Shown here: positions 1-7,719 of the stretch, in pieces
How positions within the stretch are numbered: position 1 is the stretch's first letter
Layout of the letters: each line of letters begins with the position of its first letter
From: Treponema sp. UBA4873
Lineage (GTDB): Bacteria; Spirochaetota; Spirochaetia; Treponematales; Treponemataceae
DNA length: 64,000 nucleotides
Direction: 5' to 3'
NCBI GenBank assembly: GCA_002399405.1
Contig: DHDP01000011.1
Location: forward strand, 62,001-126,000
Program-made: the position numbers and the translations under genes
Notes under the pieces: generated by a model
The model's input: the letters and a program-made list of their open reading frames with translations, nothing else
What the model was told of the DNA's origin: nothing
Database searches by the model: none

Positions 1-1
1 C

Positions 2-1453
2 ATCGCACATCACGACACAGCATCGTACATGGCTGACATGAACAAGAGTACCGACCGCGGCTGGCGCACCGTTATAAAAAAAATGATGAAAAAAGAGTCG
101 GGTGCCGGTCAGCTCGCGGACGGTTCCTACGCTTTCTTCGAACCGATCAAGAACACGCCGTGGTCGATGGCCGCAGTCCTGCCGGCAGTTGAAGTAAACG
201 CCACCGCAAACAGCCTCGGAAAGACGATGATAGTTCTTTTCCTGCTGTCAATTATTATTCTCATCGTCCTTGCAGGTTTAACAATCCGTCACTTCATTAA
301 ACCGCTGGAAAATGTCGAAAAATCGATCGAGAATATCGCTTCCGGCAATGCGGACCTTACCAAGCGTCTTGACCAAACCGTTAATAATGAAATAGGTTCC
401 GTCGTAACAGGATTCAACACCTTCGTAGGCAAGTTACAGGCAATTATGACGAATCTCAAAAAATCAAAGGAAGCGCTTGCCTCAAACGGCGAGATGCTGC
501 GCGCGAGCATTGAAGACACGTCGAGCGCCATAACGCAGATACTGTCCGATATGGACGGCGTGAAAGAGGAAATAACGAATCAGTCGGCGAGTGTCGAAGA
601 AACGGCCGGAGCAGTGACGCAGATTTCACAGAACATCGTGTCCCTCGAAAAAATGATAGAAAATCAGGCAAGCGGCATTACCGAAGCGTCTGCCGCCGTG
701 GAACAAATGATCGGAAACATAGGCAGCGTGAATAAATCGGTCGAGCAGATGGTGAAGTCGTTCTCATCTCTTGAAGAACGTTCGAAAGACGGCATTGCAA
801 AACAGAACAGAGTAAGCGAACAGATAAAGCTTATTTCCGGTCAGTCGGAAATGCTCGAGGATGCAAACGCCGCAATCGCATCGATTGCAAATCAGACGAA
901 CCTGCTGTCGATGAACGCCGCAATAGAAGCGGCGCATGCGGGAGACGCAGGGAAAGGATTCAGCGTCGTCGCCGATGAAATCAGAAAACTCTCCGAAACA
1001 TCATCGGCGCAGTCTAAGACAATCGGCGAAGAACTCAAGAAAATACAGGAATCGATCGGTACCGTCGTGACCGTTTCCGCAGAAAGCACGACTTCGTTCG
1101 GTTACGTCTCCGAAAGCATCAGAGAAACAAACACGATTGTCTCTCAGATAAAAAACGCGATGACGGAACAGTTGTCCGGTTCTCAGCAGATAGGTGAAGC
1201 ACTGCACCTCATGAACGACAGTACGGCGGAAGTACGGACAGCGTCATCGGAAATGAGCGCAGGCCAGAAAGCAATCCTCGACGAAGTGAAACGGCTTCAG
1301 GACGCGACTGCAATAATGCAGGAAAAAGTTAATGAAATGAAAACGGGGGCCACGAAGATAAACGAAACGGGAACCGCACTCGGCAGCATATCGAGGGGCA
1401 CGACCGATACGATTGAACAGATCGGCGGACAGATCGATCAGTTTAAAGTGTGA
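2..1453 (+). CDS. Methyl-accepting chemotaxis protein (5' end outside window)
   Basis: Chemoreceptor that passes ligand signals to the CheA/CheW array at the inner membrane. The frame is open to the window edge, so the sensor domain is cut off; the first in-frame ATG is at 29. Counting from that ATG: the end of a dCache-like periplasmic domain (residues 1-60, with the GSYAFFEPI and PWSMAAVLP stretches), one membrane span (about 67-86), a HAMP domain (about 87-140), then a long coiled-coil signalling domain. The signalling tip is clear around residues 288-325 (NQTNLLSMNAAIEAAHAG, then FSVVADEIRKLSE), the part that binds CheA and CheW. No CheB/CheR-docking pentapeptide is visible at the C-terminus. 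The IS remnant begins 16 bases after the stop codon. The family call is firm; the ligand is unknown. Confidence 0.95.
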   Translation: MAHHDTASYMADMNKSTDRGWRTVIKKMMKKESGAGQLADGSYAFFEPIKNTPWSMAAVLPAVEVNATANSLGKTMIVLFLLSIIILIVLAGLTIRHFIKPLENVEKSIENIASGNADLTKRLDQTVNNEIGSVVTGFNTFVGKLQAIMTNLKKSKEALASNGEMLRASIEDTSSAITQILSDMDGVKEEITNQSASVEETAGAVTQISQNIVSLEKMIENQASGITEASAAVEQMIGNIGSVNKSVEQMVKSFSSLEERSKDGIAKQNRVSEQIKLISGQSEMLEDANAAIASIANQTNLLSMNAAIEAAHAGDAGKGFSVVADEIRKLSETSSAQSKTIGEELKKIQESIGTVVTVSAESTTSFGYVSESIRETNTIVSQIKNAMTEQLSGSQQIGEALHLMNDSTAEVRTASSEMSAGQKAILDEVKRLQDATAIMQEKVNEMKTGATKINETGTALGSISRGTTDTIEQIGGQIDQFKV

Positions 1454-1469
1454 GGCCACGCTTCCTGAA

Positions 1470-2517
1470 GGGGCTGTCCAAAAAGAATCGGGCAACCCCA
1501 GTCATTTAAAAATGTACAAGCAAGCCGCTATAATCCGGTCATGCTTCTGAAAATCATGATATACTGCTAGATGACGGGCATTTATTCTTCCCGCCAGACA
1601 GCGAAGCTGTGCCGCGGGAATATCACCGTGATGTGGCTGGCGGAAAACCAGAAACCGGATTTCAGGACAATCAATCATTTCCGCGGGGAAAACTCAGGGA
1701 AACAATCGAAGAGATTTTTGTCGCGACTGTCAGGCTCCTGAACCAGAACGGCTATGTAAGCTTTGAAAAATATTTTGTGGACGGAACAAAAATCGAGAGC
1801 GCGGCGAACAAATACACATTCGTGTGGAAAAAGGCCGTCGAGAAGAACGAATGGAAGCTGGATGAAAAACTCCGCGTATTTTTAAGAGAAGTCAATGAAA
1901 TCTGCGGGCGTGATGACGAAGACTCGAAGGATGTAAAAAAACTGAAGAAAGCAAAGCGGCAGATTGAGAAGGATTTCCTTCCGGGAAAAGAAAAATACGA
2001 AAAGGCGAACGCTACATTCGACGACCGGAACTGCTACTCAAAGACGGATGAGGAGGCGACATTCATGCGCATGGCAGAAGAAAAACAAATCAGGATACCT
2101 TCAGACATATGAAGTCTATCAGTGCGACAACTGCGAAGGCTGTCCGTTCAGAGAGCTTTGTACAAAATCAGAATATGGTCGGCTGGCCCAGAGAAACGGG
2201 CACTGGCTTGAACAGAAATCGAAGGTCAGGGAAATTCTCGCATCTGATGAAAATAAAAGACTCATGAAAAGATGCTCACAGAATGTGAGACCGTCTTCGG
2301 CCGGATAAAAGCCAGCCAGAGTTTCAGGAGATTTCATCTTTGCGGGACAAAAAAAGTCGGGACAGAATGGGGGCTGTTGATGACAGGCTATGATTTTAAG
2401 CAAATTGCAAGACTTATGAATGCTTAAAAAAAATAATAACATTTCAAGAAAAGAAAATAAGACAAAAAAAGCGGTCCCCTTTTTTTCAAGGGTTTTTGAA
2501 ACTTCCCGGACAGCCCC
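1470..2517 (+). mobile_element. Remnant of an IS1182-type insertion sequence
   Basis: About 1.05 kb bounded by a matching pair of ends: GGGGCTGTCC at 1470-1479 and its complement GGACAGCCCC at 2508-2517. The element holds pieces of one transposase gene in at least three frames, with the central catalytic part missing, so it is dead and shorter than the roughly 1.6-1.9 kb expected of this group. I see no target-site duplication. Its right end lies directly against the truncated TauE/SafE gene, so insertion probably disrupted that gene. Confidence 0.8.
1571..2427 (+). pseudogene. IS1182-family transposase, frameshifted and internally deleted
   Basis: The N-terminal part starts at the ATG at 1571 and reads MTGIYSSRQTAK...MWLAENQKPDFRTINHFRGE. 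A one-base shift in the GGGGAAAA tract near 1685 moves the frame to the stretch beginning LRETIEEIFVATVRLLNQNG. That frame runs through YFVDGTKIESAANKYTF to about 2112. A further shift gives the cysteine motif YQCDNCEGCPFRELC (about 2107-2160). A last shift gives ECETVFGRIKASQSFRRFHL and ends in GYDFKQIARLMNA with a stop at 2425-2427. The region that should carry the later DDE residues, between EATFMRM and the cysteine motif, is missing. The family call rests on these conserved blocks. Confidence 0.85.
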
Positions 2518-2518
2518 T

Positions 2519-3200
2519 TTTTTTGTCCGCCTGTTTAAGCAGAAGAGGCCCGACAAAAGCGCCGTAGACCGTCCCTGCACTCAGAAGTCCGGTAAGCTTC
2601 CTGTCGATATTCCTTACTTTAAGATGCGTGACAAAACCGGTAACAGCGATACCGAACAGCACAAGAACAGATGTCCCCACCGTTTCAAGAGCCCGACAAC
2701 CGAGAATCATCAGCCCCGCGATTATGCCCCTCCGTCGCTCAATCCGACAAGTCCCGACATGATTCCGACGAGCAGCTCGAAACAGATAGCCTTCACCGTT
2801 CCTGATTTTTTACAGGCCTATCCGGTACCGGAAATACCGCTCTTCGCGCGAGGTTTCCTTACATGCAAAACAAGTATCTGTACGGCAAGAAGCAGCAGAA
2901 TAGCCTCGGTCACCTTATTGTACAGATTCTCCGGAAGAAAATCGAAACACAACGAACAGATAACTGCTCCTGCAGCTCCACCGGCAAGCATCGTAAGTCC
3001 GAAATGCCAATTCACATTTCCCTCTTTCCAGTGGCTCAAAATTCCCACAGCAGTAGTGGAAATAGTCGTTGCGAGCGACGTGAAAGCCGCAATTCCGGGG
3101 ATATGTGGAAGATAACAGTAAGTATTCCCACATAAACGGCACTGCCGCCGAGCAAAACAATCAGGAGTCCGATCACAAATCCCGCAAGAGGCAGTGCAAT
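2519..3200 (-). pseudogene. TauE/SafE-family membrane permease, degraded and truncated
   Basis: Fragments of one polytopic membrane protein appear in different minus-strand frames. In gene order: an N-terminal LIVLLGGSAVYVGILTVIFH piece (about 3190-3110); after a frameshift, IPGIAAFTSLATTISTTAVG, then GILSHWKEGNVNWHFGLTM and LCFDFLPENLYNKVTEAILL (to about 2820); then, after a stop, LMILGCRALETVGTSVLVLFG and LTGLLSAGTVYGAFVGPLLL. These match the TauE/SafE (sulfite/organosulfonate exporter-like) fold. The C-terminal end is cut by the IS right end at 2517. The gene is non-functional because of at least one frameshift, one stop and the truncation. Its former substrate cannot be told. Confidence 0.7.
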
Positions 3201-3364
3201 TGTAATTTATAGCATGATATGAGAATTCTTGAATGCAGTGCTTGCTGGAACTAACTTCCTATGATGTAAAGAATTACATGCTATACCGAAGAAAACGCCC
3301 ATGATAAATATTTCCTGCTAAAACCCTGTAAAAACCCCATTTTAATACCAAAAAGAAGCCGATT

Positions 3365-3595
3365 TTATACCTTTTCGTTACCCTGTTTGTTTACCTGTTT
3401 ATTCAGACTATATCCGGCATGAAAAAGATATTCTGCGGCACTGTCGACTGCAGGTAATACGACAGTTTGCATATCTCTGTTATGTACCCATTGTTCGGCG
3501 GCTGCATTCAACATTTTGAAACGATAGCTGTGTGCATCATCCCGTTTCCAGGTTTCAAACAGTATTCTCTCTGTTTCATCGGTTATAAAATCCAT
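3365..3595 (-). CDS. Small hypothetical protein downstream of the MuF-toxin gene
   Basis: A 76-residue acidic/amphipathic protein with no membrane span and no recognised domain, beginning MDFITDETERILFETWKRDD. A ribosome-binding AGAGG lies about six bases before the ATG, which supports expression. It is the first gene downstream of the MuF protein, whose C-terminal tail looks like a CdiA-type nuclease. Position and size would suit an immunity protein, but nothing in the sequence proves that; an ordinary small prophage protein is equally possible. Confidence 0.5.
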   Translation of the reverse strand: MDFITDETERILFETWKRDDAHSYRFKMLNAAAEQWVHNRDMQTVVLPAVDSAAEYLFHAGYSLNKQVNKQGNEKV

Positions 3596-3642
3596 AAAAA
3601 ACCTCTTGCAAAATCAGTATTTTAGTGCGATATTATAAGAAG

Positions 3643-3713
3643 TGGAGGCTACCACGTCATGTTGCGTGTGAAGCCCCCGCTTCCCGAAGAGCGCTCAATA
3701 GCGCTCTTTTTTT
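3643..3713 (+). ncRNA. Candidate small structured RNA with intrinsic terminator
   Basis: About 70 bases between two minus-strand genes, read on the plus strand. A possible promoter precedes it: TTGCAA at 3606-3611 and TATTAT at 3631-3636, with a rather long 19-base spacer. The transcript would fold into a first hairpin (GGAGGCT 3644-3650 against AGCCCCC 3672-3678, with an inner CACG/CGTG stem). A second, perfect 8-bp hairpin follows (AGAGCGCT 3688-3695, AGCGCTCT 3700-3707), leading into seven Ts. The T tract exists only for plus-strand reading, so this is not the terminator of the minus-strand MuF gene. No family recognised. Confidence 0.4.
3688..3713 (+). terminator. Rho-independent terminator
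   Basis: Perfect 8-bp stem AGAGCGCT/AGCGCTCT with a CAAT loop, followed by TTTTTTT. It has no annotated plus-strand gene upstream, which is what suggests a small RNA in front of it. Confidence 0.7.
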
Positions 3714-5220
3714 ATATAGTTTCTGTCGAAATTTTTCCCTTGTATAACAGTAAAACAGACATTTTCCGGTTATGCTTTTCTCCTTTCCATCGCAAAAAAC
3801 TTCGTACAATTTCATCATTAGGCATTGTATCCGGGATGTTCAAAACAACATGTGACAGACCTTGTTCATAAGCGCTTTTTATCCGGCCTTTTATGGCATT
3901 TGATGTCAGCTTTTCCGGTGTCTTAATATCGGATAAAGTACCATTGAGTATAATATCAGGGTTAGACCATGAGATTTTATAATTGGTTTGTATATTTTCA
4001 AATACCGGAATTACTTTGATTTTGTACCCAGACTTGATAAGTTTTTCAACGACAGGCTTGTTGGCTGTTTCCCAGTCATTCGGTGGATTATCACACAAAT
4101 CGTACCATCCACCGTTCTGTCCTTCCGTCCGTGTATATCCCTTCCAGATAGATTCGTAATCCGCGAATACATTTTCCTCCCGGTTAAATTCGCCGAGAAT
4201 GCCAAATTTCATGGCTTGCATCGCCTGCGACGGAAGCATCATCCACCAGTTGCCGTTATCAAGAGGATTCCCTCCGAACCCGTCGAGCGGTTTAAACTTT
4301 GTGAGTGATTTCATGCTCGGGTTATCCGTGTTTATTCCGTCTTTTCCGATTTGCGATGCGTATATTGCACGGAACGAAGTGCGGCACTGATAGTGATACG
4401 GCGGAAATCCGTATGTTTTCCAGAACTGATGATTCACGGGCAAAATCATTCCGCGACCGGATTCTGTCAGCAAATGTCTGCATATATTACTCGTCCTGCT
4501 GTCTTCGATGACAAAAAGCTGATACGCGGCAGGATTAGTTTTATCGTACTGCATGAGCTTTCCTGCTGTGTAAGCTGTTTCCGTATTCGTCCGGTATACG
4601 ATCTCCCAGTAACCCGGAAGGAAATTTTCCGCTTGATCCGCGTCTGCCCAGGCCTTTGCATTTTTCCATGTTTCAGCGAATCCCGTACCGTTTTCAATCG
4701 CATCAATAAGGAGTCCTTTTACAGCTTCTATGTATGAGCATTCGGATAAGCGTGAAACTGTGAACGCACGGAACTGTACTTTCGGTCCCAGTTTGTCCCA
4801 TTCCGTTTTGGTAACCGGTATCTGTCCTTTTAGAAATTTAACCGCATCGGAAAAAGCGACCTTTGGAATATCGGTATCGTCATCGGCAGCATTGATTTTT
4901 GCGGCAGCGTGTTCCATTCCAAGCAGCAGAGCACCGGAAATCAGCTGCTCGCTGTTTTTTAATAATTTATTATTATTTGGGATGTCATACCGTGCATTGA
5001 GCCTTGTTTTTGACGGCACAGACCCATCCGGTGAAAGCCATTTTAAATAGTTTTTTATATCTTGTGAAATAAATGAAAAAGAACCTTTTTGCGCAGCATC
5101 GGTAAGACTGTCGAGTTCGTCGAGTTTGCGTTTCTCTGCGGCAAACTCGGCATCACTCAGATTGAAAATCTTACCGTTTTTCTGCTGCTCTGAATTTTTT
5201 TTTACGGTTATACGGATCAC
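3712..5220 (-). CDS. Mu gpF-like (MuF) phage head protein with CdiA-type nuclease tail
   Basis: A 502-residue minor head/morphogenesis protein. The middle carries the MuF signature: TETAYTAGK, ICRHLLTESGRG, then FPPYHYQCRTSFRAIY, equivalent to the PP-H-x-x-CR motif. From about residue 365 the protein changes character and resembles the CdiA C-terminal tRNase group. There D422 in NPDIILNG and D431/K433 in LSDIKTPE make a PD-(D/E)xK-like core, followed by a helix and VVLNIPD. MuF-toxin fusions are known in phages, where the capsid may deliver the toxin. The gene follows the portal gene in Mu order and overlaps it by about 50 bases. The start given is a GTG with no clear ribosome site, so the true start may differ. 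Fold assignment of the tail is by motif only. Confidence 0.8.
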   Translation of the reverse strand: MIRITVKKNSEQQKNGKIFNLSDAEFAAEKRKLDELDSLTDAAQKGSFSFISQDIKNYLKWLSPDGSVPSKTRLNARYDIPNNNKLLKNSEQLISGALLLGMEHAAAKINAADDDTDIPKVAFSDAVKFLKGQIPVTKTEWDKLGPKVQFRAFTVSRLSECSYIEAVKGLLIDAIENGTGFAETWKNAKAWADADQAENFLPGYWEIVYRTNTETAYTAGKLMQYDKTNPAAYQLFVIEDSRTSNICRHLLTESGRGMILPVNHQFWKTYGFPPYHYQCRTSFRAIYASQIGKDGINTDNPSMKSLTKFKPLDGFGGNPLDNGNWWMMLPSQAMQAMKFGILGEFNREENVFADYESIWKGYTRTEGQNGGWYDLCDNPPNDWETANKPVVEKLIKSGYKIKVIPVFENIQTNYKISWSNPDIILNGTLSDIKTPEKLTSNAIKGRIKSAYEQGLSHVVLNIPDTMPNDEIVRSFLRWKGEKHNRKMSVLLLYKGKISTETI

Positions 5221-6415
5221 TGAGCGTCATACCGTTTTCAGAATTCTGACTGAGTGCAACAAATGTGTCGTCATCGTCCTGCGGCGCTTCGATTCCGTAG
5301 TTGTCATACATCCATTGTTTTGAAACAGGAACGCCGAGTTCCAGTGCTTTCATGAGTTGTTCGAAGGTTGCCAGATTTTTTATATTGAAACGATACTGCG
5401 GGGCGGCAATCCCCGGACCGAAATTAAGCTCGACAGTCCAGTCAATAAGCTTCTGAATTGCAGACTGCACCTCGAGCGCGATCCCTTTGCAGTCCTCATA
5501 CAGCATGTCAGCCTGGACTTCGCCGAGTGCAAGCGACCCCCCGTCTGTTTTGCTTGTTGCGATCGACTGTCCCGTCAATCCGTAACTTATCTGCACATCG
5601 CACGCATCTACGAGTATATTGAAATCGGCAAGACTTCCCGCCATACCGATTTCTTTTAAATCTTTGACATTTCCTGTTGCTGCCGCTGAACCGGATTCCA
5701 GTCCTAACAGCATCTGTGCAATACTGTTCGCACGCTTCTGGATATCTTCGTCGGTCCCCTCCATCTCAAAGAGAGCGACAATTGATTTTACTGAAAATTT
5801 TTCTGTCGCCTGCAGCCAGAACTCATATCCAGCCGTTTTGAACATCCACGGCCAGTACACTGACCGCAACTCCGACGTGCCGTATGGATTTTCGTCGTCC
5901 GGATCGTGCTGCATCTGCAGAAATTTATATGACTGGTCAAGCAGTTGCCTGGTGCCGAGTGATACGTGATACAACTTCCAGTCAGAGTCGAAGCAGAACC
6001 GCTCAGGTTTGCGCGTAATGATATTTTGAGGCACCCATTTGCCGTTATTTTTTGCCGGATCTGCCCAGACAATTTCAGAAACTGAAAATCCGTAGTTGAG
6101 CGCGGACAGCATGCGCTTTTCTTTGCGGTACAAATTATCGAATATTGGGATGCTTTTAATAAATTTGAATACGTCGTCAGGACATTCTCCCTGTGTGAAC
6201 CCGGCCGGGAATATCAGAGATGATGTCTTTTTTTTGTTAATAAGTGATTTGATACGCGGGTCCGTCATCATTTTCCGGTACGTCTGATATGACTCGAGCG
6301 TACCGGAAACGATATCATCAGGATTCGGCATAAAATTGAGAAAACTTCCGAGCAGATTATCGGTTATAACCTGTGTAGTCATTGTTTTTTTATCAGGCGG
6401 TGTAGTTTTCTTCAT
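5171..6415 (-). CDS. Mu-like phage portal protein (DUF935 / Mu gp29 family)
   Basis: A 414-residue portal protein, the dodecameric ring through which DNA enters and leaves the capsid. Family marks include RIKSLINKKKTSSLIFPAGF near the N-terminus, LNYGFSVSEIVW, the RFCFDSDW region, and GQSIATSKTDGGSLALGEVQ, which is typical of DUF935. Length is a little short of Mu gp29 but the protein looks complete. It overlaps the terminase end by 4 bases (ATGA type) and the MuF gene follows, the terminase-portal-MuF order of Mu-like phages. No frameshift is seen, so it may still be translated although the prophage is incomplete. Confidence 0.9.
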   Translation of the reverse strand: MKKTTPPDKKTMTTQVITDNLLGSFLNFMPNPDDIVSGTLESYQTYRKMMTDPRIKSLINKKKTSSLIFPAGFTQGECPDDVFKFIKSIPIFDNLYRKEKRMLSALNYGFSVSEIVWADPAKNNGKWVPQNIITRKPERFCFDSDWKLYHVSLGTRQLLDQSYKFLQMQHDPDDENPYGTSELRSVYWPWMFKTAGYEFWLQATEKFSVKSIVALFEMEGTDEDIQKRANSIAQMLLGLESGSAAATGNVKDLKEIGMAGSLADFNILVDACDVQISYGLTGQSIATSKTDGGSLALGEVQADMLYEDCKGIALEVQSAIQKLIDWTVELNFGPGIAAPQYRFNIKNLATFEQLMKALELGVPVSKQWMYDNYGIEAPQDDDDTFVALSQNSENGMTLSDPYNRKKKFRAAEKR

Positions 6416-7719
6416 AATAATCCTCTTATTTTACTGATGATTGATTTTGCTGTGCTTTGTATATGTTTCGTCGCGGCTTTTGAAACCGCAACACTGTTAT
6501 TACCTTTTTCAACGGAATTGACAGCATGAACGAGGGCGTCACACAGGTCGTCGAATGCCCCCATCGGAAACTCCGTTAACTCCTGAATAATATTTTCCGC
6601 TCCGTGCTCGGGAAAACGGATAATCCCGTTTTCGATTAGCATTGAGATAGACCGTACACGTGCTTCTTTTGACATTCCGCCGACAGTAAGTTTTTTTATC
6701 GGCAGATAAATGTGTTCTTCCGCCGCCATTTTCTGCACGTAATTTCCGTATATTCCCGAGAAGACAACGTCTTCCCAGCCGATGAGGCGGAAGTGATACA
6801 TACGGAAATACAGGACAAGCTGCCGTACAGTTTCCGTTTCGGAACAGGTTTTTGCAAACGGCGGCAGGACATAAATAATTCCGGTTGATTTGTGTACTGC
6901 AATCGGCACAATGGCTGTTCTGTCGTGTTTTCCGGTTGCGGGGTCTACACCGCCGAAGAAAGCTAGTTCTGTATGAGGCGGAAGTTCATTGTTCTGATAT
7001 TTGTAACTCTCGATCCATTCCGGATGGATAATCCTTTCTTCGTCTGACAAGGGCTCATTCATGTATTCCGTCGAGAATGCTGCAATCCCGATCGTCTGCT
7101 TCTTTTCGAGCAGATCATCTATAGACCAGTATTCGGGCCAGAGCGGAGTTCCGTCGGGTTTGATGCATGATAGACGGACTGCAATCCACCGTTTCAGATC
7201 ACCGTTTGCACATTCCCGGCACAGACGGCTTATTGGGTCGTCGTTATGAAATATGGTGTTTACCCAGATGATAAACGCCTTTTTCCCGAGGTTTAAGACA
7301 ACCCGTTTCAGCCACCGGTAAATTTTATTACGCAGTGTGTATGAATCGACTGCGTCATCCTTGAGTACATCGTCAAGGATAATGAGGTCAGGGCGGTACT
7401 GGCGGAAGCGGGTACCACGCATCGAAGCACCGGCACCTTTCGACTGTACGCAGGTTCCGTTTGAAAGTTCCAGTCTGGTATTGGTCCATACCTTCCCTTT
7501 CAACTCTCCGTAATCGGCAAGCAGTTCTTCGTTCTCTTCAATTTCTGTTTTTATATTCTGTAAGTTTTCGCTCGCCGCGTCTCCGGATGCGCCGATAAGC
7601 AGTACGTATTTTGACCGGCCGGTGAGTACCCGCCAGAGAACGTACGCGAAAGACCAGCGGACTGTTTTACCGTGTTCGCGCGGCTCGATAAACATCGCAC
7701 CTGCAAGTTTTTCCGTCGG
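6412..7719 (-). pseudogene. Mu-like terminase large subunit, 5' end replaced by the CRISPR array
   Basis: DNA-packaging ATPase/nuclease of a Mu-like phage. The retained part has the Walker-A-like EPREHGKT, a Walker B stretch PDLIILDDV, and a nuclease-like C-terminal half (FFGGVDPATGKHDRTAIV, then FDDLCDALVHAV). The reading frame continues upstream only by running into CRISPR repeats; an in-frame start at 7794 would encode repeat and spacer sequence and is an artefact. The authentic phage part starts at 7719, right next to the last repeat, and leaves almost nothing before the Walker A motif, so the usual N-terminal residues are missing. The first possible internal ATG is at 7695. Its 3' end overlaps the portal gene by 4 bases. 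Confidence 0.85.
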
